Of a stretch of DNA of 60,000 nt, positions 1 to 8,800 are shown one piece after another. A model generated the notes under the pieces. It worked only from the letters and a program-made list of their open reading frames with translations. It was not told the origin of the DNA and did no database searches. The translations under genes were made by a program, and so were the position numbers. Numbering within the stretch: the stretch's first letter is position 1; each line of letters opens with the position of its first letter. Source of the DNA: Symsagittifera roscoffensis (Eukaryota; Xenacoelomorpha; Acoela; Convolutidae); the NCBI RefSeq assembly GCF_963678635.1, contig NC_087067.1, forward strand, positions 8,789,716 through 8,849,715, written 5' to 3'.

Positions 1-713
1 TCTCGTGTTAGTTGTATTTTTTCGAGTTGTATTTTCCAATCGAAAAACATTATTTCTTGGTATCCTTTATTTTTTGTGTCTGCTTTGCAGTTTGATGGGT
101 TATTTATACCAATGTGTGGTATCCAATGTTTATCGTGTAGGTCATAGGTTAATCGTCCGTGTGCGCCGTTATATGGGTATTTTTCGTCTAGTTTTATATG
201 TCCTTGGTGTCTTTCAAGTTGTGATTGATGTACAGAGTCTGAAAAAACTTGAAAGTTAACTAACTTTCTTTCGGAGTTTTTATTTTGTGTGATGTTTAGT
301 CTAAGTAATTCATTTTTACAATCGTCGGGATTGAGATGTAAAAGACGTTCTATATTACTCTGATAGAATGATTCATGGTCAAGTCGGTTTTTGTTTCCGT
401 TCGAGACTTGTGAACAATGTACTTTCTTTTCGGAAAATGTTGCTGTGAATTTATAACCTGTAACTGTTGTTGCTCGGGCTTTTCAATAGAGTGTTGCTAT
501 TACATTTGTGGTTTCTATAGCTTGTGGTTCTGTTTCACATTGTGATACTTGATTTATTGCATATTTATGTAGTGTTTTTTGTTCATTTTCTTCACAATCG
601 TAATGTGTTACTAATAAATCTTGTGGTCCTGTACGAGGGGAAGGGTTTATGTTTTGATTTGAGATTACTAGAAAAAAGAGTTGGAGAAAAATTAATAATT
701 TTAGAATATACAT
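1..713 (-). pseudogene. Env-like glycoprotein gene, interrupted by one in-frame TGA, C-terminus off window
   Basis: The frame starts at an ATG at 711-713 and encodes a clear signal peptide (about 19 residues, Leu/Phe-rich, cleavage near Ser-Asn-Gln). An ectodomain-like part with Cys and N-glycosylation sequons follows. A TGA at 483-485 ends it after 76 residues. The same frame is then open without a stop down to base 2, with further Cys and Asn-x-Ser/Thr. The arrangement signal peptide, ectodomain, position 3' of Pol is that of an Env gene. The family (errantivirus-like, phlebovirus-like or other) cannot be told from this part. The single stop may inactivate it, be read through, or be an assembly error. 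Confidence 0.6.
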
Positions 714-1834
714 GTGTATGATAATCCTGAGTATGGATTATAAAATGTAATGTAGCCAATTGTGTTTTTGGTATATCTGTCGTATTTGTATATTACTTCA
801 GTAGTTATAAACGGTGGTGGTAGTGATTGAGCTGTTATGTTAGGTGGGTTTAATGGGTAGGGATGTTGGGTAATATTGTTTAACTTAACTGTGATTTCAA
901 ACTTTAATTGTAAACTGTTTTGTTGGAGTATTTGAATATTGTGATCACGGATATCGTTGTGAATATCCTGGCGATATTGTAATCTATTAAGTGCCCAGTT
1001 ATGAAGGCGGTTACTTTCTTGATGTTGTCCAAATAATGGTGGAGGTGCTGTAAATGTATTCCAATCTAATCTTAAAGGAATATTTATTGATGATTGTTCT
1101 CGATATCTGGCGTCGAGATTATTTGGAAAATTTAAGTTAAAAGGTGGTGGTGAAATCTGGCTTATTGATGGTGTTGATGGTAGTGATAATGTTTCTGGTA
1201 GTGATGAGGATGTTGTTGTATCCGTAGAAATATCTATTGGATCATTGACTAAATTTAGTTCACCTTGTGTAAATGAATGTGTTGTCCAATATGGTAGTCG
1301 TGATGCCTGGTTTGGGGGGTTAAAGGGATTTTCACGTATTTGTTCAGATGTTGGTGTTGAACCTAAGTAATCTGATGGTAGGCTTGAGGTGCTACGTTGT
1401 GAAAGAAGCGTAGGGGTTTCTGGTAATTTACCAATGGGGTTTTCTGGAGTGTTTTGTGATGGGGATTGAGGTATATCAAAATGAACTCGGGGAGTTTGAA
1501 AATTTCTGTTTCGTCGAGGATGTATAATTTGTCTATTTATTTCGACTGTATTTTGGTTTTGACTAGGATTTCTTATTCTACTTAGTTCTTGTGGTAGTGT
1601 TGGGTATAGGTTATATGTTGGTTCGCTTAGAGGTGCTTGTCGTTGAACTGGTTCTAGTGGTTCTGATAAACGAGCATGTCGTTCTTCAAAAGTGTATGGA
1701 TTGTCTTGAAAAGAAATTCGTGTAGATGTTTGAGAATTTCGAGTAATTGAAGGTGGTGTTGGGTTATCTTGGGATGATGTCGGTGAAGACTGACTTTGTG
1801 ACTGTTGGGTAGCAATTTTTGATAGAGTTTTGAA
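701..1834 (-). CDS. Methionine-free proline/serine/threonine-rich frame, 377 codons
   Basis: The minus strand is open from just after a TAA at 1835-1837 to a TAA at 701-703. The product is rich in Pro, Ser, Thr, Gln and Asn and ends with a more structured part containing Trp, Tyr and Asn-x-Thr motifs. I find no methionine codon in the frame, so it cannot start by itself. It must be an exon joined by splicing, or be reached by recoding. Its stop lies inside the first codons region of the Env-like ORF: the Env ATG (711-713) is upstream of this stop, giving an overlap of 13 nt in another frame. Retroviral Env surface subunits and spliced accessory proteins are both possible. No homolog is recognised. 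Confidence 0.5.
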   Translation of the reverse strand, partial: FKTLSKIATQQSQSQSSPTSSQDNPTPPSITRNSQTSTRISFQDNPYTFEERHARLSEPLEPVQRQAPLSEPTYNLYPTLPQELSRIRNPSQNQNTVEINRQIIHPRRNRNFQTPRVHFDIPQSPSQNTPENPIGKLPETPTLLSQRSTSSLPSDYLGSTPTSEQIRENPFNPPNQASRLPYWTTHSFTQGELNLVNDPIDISTDTTTSSSLPETLSLPSTPSISQISPPPFNLNFPNNLDARYREQSSINIPLRLDWNTFTAPPPLFGQHQESNRLHNWALNRLQYRQDIHNDIRDHNIQILQQNSLQLKFEITVKLNNITQHPYPLNPPNITAQSLPPPFITTEVIYKYDRYTKNTIGYITFYNPYSGLSYTCIF

Positions 1835-1842
1835 TTATTACT

Positions 1843-2031
1843 TTAGTGAGAAAATTTGTGTTTATTATAATATTCTTCCAAAAAAAGAATTAGAAGGATT
1901 GTTGCTAGGGCAAATGTGAAGATTGCTTTCTTTATACATTTACATATGGTCAAAATGAGGGATGATAAGAATGCTATGAAAATTACAAACAATAAAAAAA
2001 TATCAGTTCTACTGAAAATTGTTCGTATCAT
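1843..2031 (-). CDS. Small two-helix membrane ORF, 62 aa
   Basis: The ATG-initiated frame encodes two hydrophobic helices (residues about 11-30 and 36-53) separated by a basic turn, KCIKK, and ends with a short charged tail. It lies downstream of Gag-Pol and just upstream of the methionine-free proline-rich frame, from which it is separated by only eight bases but in another frame. I recognise no family. Small membrane ORFs next to Env exist in some retroelements, but whether this one is expressed is unknown. Confidence 0.4.
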   Translation of the reverse strand: MIRTIFSRTDIFLLFVIFIAFLSSLILTICKCIKKAIFTFALATILLILFLEEYYNKHKFSH

Positions 2032-2257
2032 TTAGACAAGTTGTATAAATCGTACCTGTGGATATAATCAAGGGTTTTGGAAAGTTGGAGGAATAGTTCG
2101 AGAATAGTGTAGAAAATTAAAAAAATGTTACAAAAAATGATTAGGATTATTAGAAAAGATTCAAGTATATCAAAAAGAAATATTATAAAGGTTTCAAGTA
2201 TTGTAAAAAATGTTTAAGATTTATGAGTATTTGAGTAACTGATTGAGAGAAGAGCAT

Positions 2258-2410
2258 TTAAGAAATGATCTCTTGGTCGAATATTTTTTGCTGTTTGAGG
2301 CGATTTTCTAGTGTGGTCGGATTATTTATTAGTTTTTTGACAAGTGGGTTGAGTTTTGTAAAAAATTGTTGGGGGCAATTTTCATGGTGATCGGGAGGTC
2401 GTCTTTTTCT
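2258..2410 (-). other. Short open segment between Pol and membrane ORF, possible exon
   Basis: A 50-codon open frame between two stops, without a useful ATG. It reads as a plausible basic peptide (contains RPPDHHENCPQQFFTKLNP). It lies in the otherwise non-coding 824 nt between Gag-Pol and the membrane ORF. It may be a small exon of a spliced accessory mRNA or chance. Nothing else is seen in 2032-2855. Confidence 0.2.
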
Positions 2411-2855
2411 TTATTTTTGTTTGTCAAATGATCCGGGGTATGGTGAGATTTTTATACTTTAGGCTAATTGAAATGTTCATTTTGTTACTTTAGGCTAAGT
2501 TAACAAATTTGTTTTGGGGGTATTCGTGGTCTGAGTTGGGGAAATATTGTTGATCTTTGGGTTATTTGATAAGGGAGGGGTACGGTATTATGGTGATATT
2601 TATTTTAGTTGTCAAGTTGGAGTGGTTTGCTTATTTTTGACCTGGAGGTCGTAAAGTTATAGTTATAGATGTGCCTGGAGTTCTATATGATTCGTCTAAT
2701 TGGTCTTAGTTTGAGTTAGAGAAAGTGACGGATTGGATGAATCCTATTGGTCTATTTTGAACTAGAATTATTGCATACTTGTCAGCATGTTATTTTGAAA
2801 AATGTAAATGAAAAATGTTTCGGAGGTTTCAAGATTGTGAAGTATAATGTTAAAA

Positions 2856-5800
2856 TTACTTTTGAAATTCCACTTTCTTTAAAATTTTAGATTGGGGGAT
2901 GAATATTTTATAGTTTTTACGTGGTTGATTTCGGAGTCTTGTTGTTTTTCTATTTTCTGATTTGTCGATTTGTTCTTGGGGTATTATTTGTTCGGTCATT
3001 TTTCTATTTTTTCTTTGTTTTGGGGATTCTTTATGGTTTTTTGTATTGTTTTTGGTGGCGGTTGGTTTTGTGTGTTGATTTTCGGTGGGGTTATCATTTT
3101 GTTCTGTGTTTTTCAGATGTGGTTCATTTTGAATGATTTTTAATCCTGTGAAAGAATATAATTGAGTTAATTCGCGGAGTGCGTATTCTTTTGGGTAATA
3201 AGGTAATAGGTTGTTTCGATGTTGAACGATTTCTTTTTTGTTTGAGTCGGTAATTTTATATGTGACATCAGTGGGTTTTGCAATTATTTGGTATGGTCCT
3301 TTTCGAAGGGGTTGTAATTTTTTAGAAATTCCTTTTTGAGTATTAAAATTAGGTATTAAAACAAATGTTCCAATTTTTAATTCGGAGGCTGGTGTAAAAC
3401 GTGAATTGATTTGTTCATTAATGTTTTGTCTTTGTAATAACTTTTTTGTTATTTTTTGATAAATTTCATTGTGTTTTTTATCTCTATTTAGAATCCATTC
3501 GGTGTGTGTACCGGAGGCTAGTTTAAGAATTTGTGGGTGATGAAAATGATCTTCATCGTGTGTATGTAAAGGTAGGTTATAACAAATTGAATCTTTATTT
3601 GGTTGACAATAACCTTGTGCGTTTTTATGAGAATTTGCTGTAAACATTATTGGTTTGCGTGGCTTTTGGTTAAAAACCATTTCGTATGGTGACATTCCTA
3701 AAGTTGTCGTAATTTGTGAATTATATGCTAAGGGAAATAATTTTACATCTGCTGACCATTCGGTATATTTTGTATCATTTCCGTTGATGATACATCTAAG
3801 ATATTCTTGTAATGAACGGTTCATACCTTCGACTAAGCCGTTTGTCCAAGGTGCATGAGATGTACGTGGTTTGTGTTTAATGTTATATAAATGACATAGT
3901 GTGATGATTTCATTATTTATGAATTCTGTACCGTTGTCTGTAACTAAAATTTCTGGTAGTCCGAATTTTGCTATCCAGTGTTCATAGAGTGTTGTGTAAG
4001 CGTAATAAGCGTTACAATGTGGTACTGGGTTAAGTGCTACATAATGTGTAAATGCGTCAACAATTACCATAATGTAGGAGTTTCCTTCGGATGAGGGTGA
4101 AATTGGTCCTTTAGTATCAAATGAGATACGATGGTTAAAGTACAAGCTTTGTCCTTTAAAATCTTGTTTTTGTGCTATTTGTTTTTGATTTGGGTAAGGT
4201 TTATTTAGTTGACATACTATACAATCATTGCATAGTACTTTTATCCAAATTGGTGCATTTGGGAAGTAAAAATTTTGTATAAAATTTGAATATGTTTTTT
4301 CTGATCCAGAGTGTCCTTTAATATTTTGTGTATGTGAAATATTAAAAGCTATAAGAATCATACTTAAAGGGAGACAGGGAACTGTAGATTCATTCAGGTT
4401 ATACTCTAAAAGGTCTGTATTTTCGTTAATTGTTGTGTTGTTAAATTTACGAAAGTATCGGAGGAGTGTTTTGTTTCCTAGAATGGCTGAATCTGCCTTG
4501 ACAGGTTTAGTTTTATATTTGTGCCATGATTTTAGTTGTCTAATTATCGGGTCAAGATTTTGATACTGTTTCAGTGTTGAAATTGTAATCGTTTCTGTTG
4601 GAGGGAGAAAAATGTTTTCAATTTCGAATTTAGATAAGGGTATTGTATCAAGTGGGTCGTGGAGGTCAAAAACTTGATTTATTGTGTATTTTGAATCATT
4701 TGTTTGTGGTCCTGATAAATTTATTTTATCAGTTAAATTTTCTTTTTCAATTAGTGGAAAATGGTCTTTCTTAGGTGGGTGTTGTTTTGTTCGTTTTTGT
4801 TGGGTGTTATTTTTTATCCATTGAGAATATGGGATTGGTTTGAAAGTTGATGTTCCAAGTAAATCAACTTCATAATGATTATTTTGACAATCTAAATAAA
4901 GTGGAAAATGTTGTAAACTATTTATTTGTGATTGTTCAATATCAGTTTTTACTGCATATTTGCATTCCAATCGGGGTGATGTTTCGTTTTCTGCAAGGTA
5001 GAATTTTATGTTTTTGGGTATTTCAACTGTTGTTTTTCGTGTAAGTAATTCAGGTGGTGTATTTCGACTTAAGGTGTCTGGTAATGCAAGATTTTTTCCT
5101 GCAGTCCAAACTATATGTAAGTTTGGAAATTTCATTAGAAATAGTTGAAATCTGTAAACTCGCTGGTTTGGGTTAGATTTTTGTGTAAAGAGAAAGATGA
5201 TTGGTTTATGGTCTGTGAATAGAACTGTTGGATGTTTTGATCCAAGTATCAGAAATTCATATTCTGTCAGTGTATATATTATGGCTGTACATTCTCTCAT
5301 TAGAGTTGAGAGTCGTAGCTCTGCTTGAGTGAATAATCGAGAATTTGCTGATATGAGGTTCATTTTATTTGTACCATTATGTGATTGTAATAGTGCTGCA
5401 CCGATGCCAAAGTTCGAAGCATCGCACATTGCATAAAATGGTTGATTTGAATCTGGAATTGTGTTTGAAATTTGTTCAGTTAAAAGTCTCTTTATTTCCT
5501 CAAATCGTGTTTGATGTTCTGTGTTCCATTCAAAATTATTTTGTTGTCTAAGGATGTTATAAAATGGTCGTAGATATAATTGCATTTTATAAACATATTT
5601 ACTTAAAAAGTTTAACATTCCAAGAAATTCTTGGATTTTCTTTTTATTTGTTGGTGGTTGAAGTTTTTGAATAGCGTCAATGCGTGATTTCAATGGAGTG
5701 ATTGTTTTTCTTTCTATATTATGTCCTAAGAATTTAACTCTTGTCAAAAAGAAGTGTGATTTATCGGGGGCGGCCTTCAGATTTTCGTTCTGAAGTATTT

Positions 5801-8800
5801 GGTGATATTTTTCTAAAACATTGAACATCTCGTCTTTTGTTTGTGATTGCATAAAAACATCGTCTAAATAGGTGATTGCGTTTTTCTTGAGTATTAGTGG
5901 TCTAAAAATTTTGCTCATAAAAGCTGAAAATGCTGCTGGTCCTATGGACATTCCATAGAATAAGCGGTTGAATTCATATTGTTGGTTTCCGATAACAAAT
6001 TGTGTTAAACGTCGTGATTGTTCATCTAGTGGCATTTGATTGTATGCACTATTCATATCGGCGGTTGTAAAGTATTTGCCGTTTATTTTTGTTAAAATAA
6101 CTTGTATTGGTTCAATGGGCCAATTACATTTTGATTCATCTATAAGTGAATTGAGGTATCTAGCATCGAGAACGATTTTTAATGATTCTCCTTTAGCTAG
6201 AATGATAACGGGGTTAATGAATGTGTTCCCTTTTGGTTGTTCTTCTTTATTAACTGGTGATATAATGTTGTATTGTTCTAAAATAACGAGTAATCTGTTC
6301 ACTTTATCATGTAAGTGAATTGGTACTTTACTTGCTCTCTGTTTTTTGAAAACTGCGTCTGGTTTTAACGGGAGATGTAGTGATGAACTGATTTTTCCAA
6401 CATCGAATTTTGATGTTGCATAGACTGATGAATATTTAATTAGCTGTTTGGCTAATTTTTCGAATTCGTCTTGTGTTATTTGTGAATGTTGGAAATTAAA
6501 CATTGTTAAAAATTTTTGTTGGTCCTCTGTGTAGTTACTTATGTTGAATGTAGGTTTGAAATATGGAGTTTTTGTGAAATAATCCGTATTTCTGTTTTCG
6601 TTACTTATTATATTATTTATAGATAATTCTTCATTAAGAATTGTAGATTGGCAAATATCTAGTAATTGGAGTATATTATTTACGCGATAGGCTTTTTCGT
6701 GTATTGGTGATATTGTAGCGTTGGTTTCACAATATCCTAAAAGTCCTAAAGGTAATGTTACTTGGTAAGGTGTGTTGTTATAGACATGTAAGGAAATGAT
6801 ATCTGAATTCGAATTTTTCAAATATTTTATGGATGAGATTGTGATTTTGAAAAATTTGTGAATAGGTTTGAATTCAAAATCTGACATATAAAATTTTTGT
6901 TTGTTTTGTTCTTTATCATATTGGTGAACTTGTTTGATTGAAAAATTATAGATGTTTCCTGATAGTGGTTTCAAGTGTTTTCTTTGTTGGTTAAATATCG
7001 GGTAGAATTTTGAAAAGAATGGTGGTTGTTTATTTAATCTTTGAAAAAATGTTAAGGATGTCTCTTTTGTTTTTGTATATTTATCTTTGATTAATATTTT
7101 ACTATTTAGTATGTTAATTGTTGGTATATACTTCGAAATAAATGGTATTCCAATGATATTATATTTAATATCAGTGATATGGAATATTTGTTTAAATGGC
7201 TTATTTAAAATTTTGCTTTGCTCCATTGTTCTGGTGGGGAGGAGAAATAATTGGATTTTTCCGTAGTTTATCAATGTTGATCCTTGTGCTGTTGCTAACT
7301 TACTGGAGGTTTCAAGAGGTGTTAGCTTTGGGTGTAAAGTTTTTATTTCATTCCATGTGGGGATGTTTATTATGTTTGATTCTGCTCCTGAATCAATTAA
7401 AAAATCTATTTCAAGGTCTGGTGGTTGAAATTCTTTATTTCTTGGGCTTTCTAAGAGAAATGGTATTGTCCAAATTTTTTCTTTGGGTTGTTCTTTTTGT
7501 ATGTTTTGATAAATGTGGTTTGTATTCAAGCATTTTGTTTTGATATTTTTATTGGTTTGATTTGTAGTGTTAATCTCATTTGTTTCTTGCGTCGTTGGTG
7601 TGGAATTTATGGGTGTAGTGTAATAATTTTGAAGAAATTCTGATTGATTTTCATATATGTGTGATGAAAAAGGTTGTTCATATATGACAGATTCATAGTC
7701 ATTTTCGACTTTTATCATATTGATAGAAAGAGTGTTTTCTGTATCACTTTCTGAATCTGATGATGTACAGTTTATTTGATTGAGTTGTAACGTATCAGTT
7801 ACTGTGTCATCAATACCTGGAGGGTCTGATGTTGTTTCTGGATTAGATTGTACTTGATTAATATGTCTTTGATGTTTAGGTGTACTACTTCTGTGGCGAT
7901 TATTAGAATTATTATAGTTATTATTATTCCGGTGTGGTGATTGGGAATAATTTCTATAACGATTATTATAACTTGAGTGTCGATTTTGTGAATTATTTCG
8001 CGATCTGTTTTGGTAATTATTGTTTGGTCTGTTATAGTTCGATCTATTATATGAGTTATTCCTTGATTGATTGTTCGGGTAATTCTGGTTTCGGTTGTTT
8101 GAATAACTTCTATTTCGATTATAGGAGTAGTTTCTATTCCTATTGTATGATGAATTTCGTGATTGGTTGCTTGGATAGTAGTTATTTCTTGATTGGGAAT
8201 TAGATCTAGAAACAAATCGTTGTGTATTTGAATGTGATCTGGAGTAGTTATTTCGACTATTTGGTCTATTGTAGTGATTTTGTGATGAATTATGCGTGTT
8301 TCTTCGTTCTGGTGATCTTCCTCTATAACTTGAGTTATATGGTGATTGATTTCTTGTATAATTTGTATTGTTCGGGAGTGGTTTTCCTGAACTGTTGTTG
8401 CTGTAGACTGTTTTGTTCGGTAGATTTTGATCTTTTTTCATGTATTGATAGAATGATTTATTTGGTTCTTTATATTTTTGAGGTTTATTTTGATTGTCTT
8501 GCTGTTTTTGTCTACATTCGGAAATACTATGTCCGTATCGTCGGCAATAATTACACCATTTTTTGAAAGATGGTTTGCCTTTAAAGTTTGGGTTCTTTTC
8601 GTAAATATTGAGTATTTCAGTGATTTTTTCAACGAGGTCTGTCTCTGATTCCTGTATATTATTAATATTAGTGGGAGTCGTTTCAATTCTGTTAACGTAT
8701 TGTAATTTCAGATTTTCCGTTTCTTCTAGTTTCATCGTGATTTCTGCTTGTTCTAATTTGTCTACTAGTTTTCGAAAATCTAAATCGGGTTCTCGAATTG

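Noticed and set aside
7196-7543. 115-aa plus ORF inside Gag-Pol
   Set aside because: Antisense shadow of the protease region; the minus frame holds the conserved motifs.
7799-8215. 138-aa minus ORF and its opposite-strand partners inside Gag-Pol
   Set aside because: Shadows of the Asn/Arg-rich region of Gag-Pol; low-complexity codons keep other frames open.
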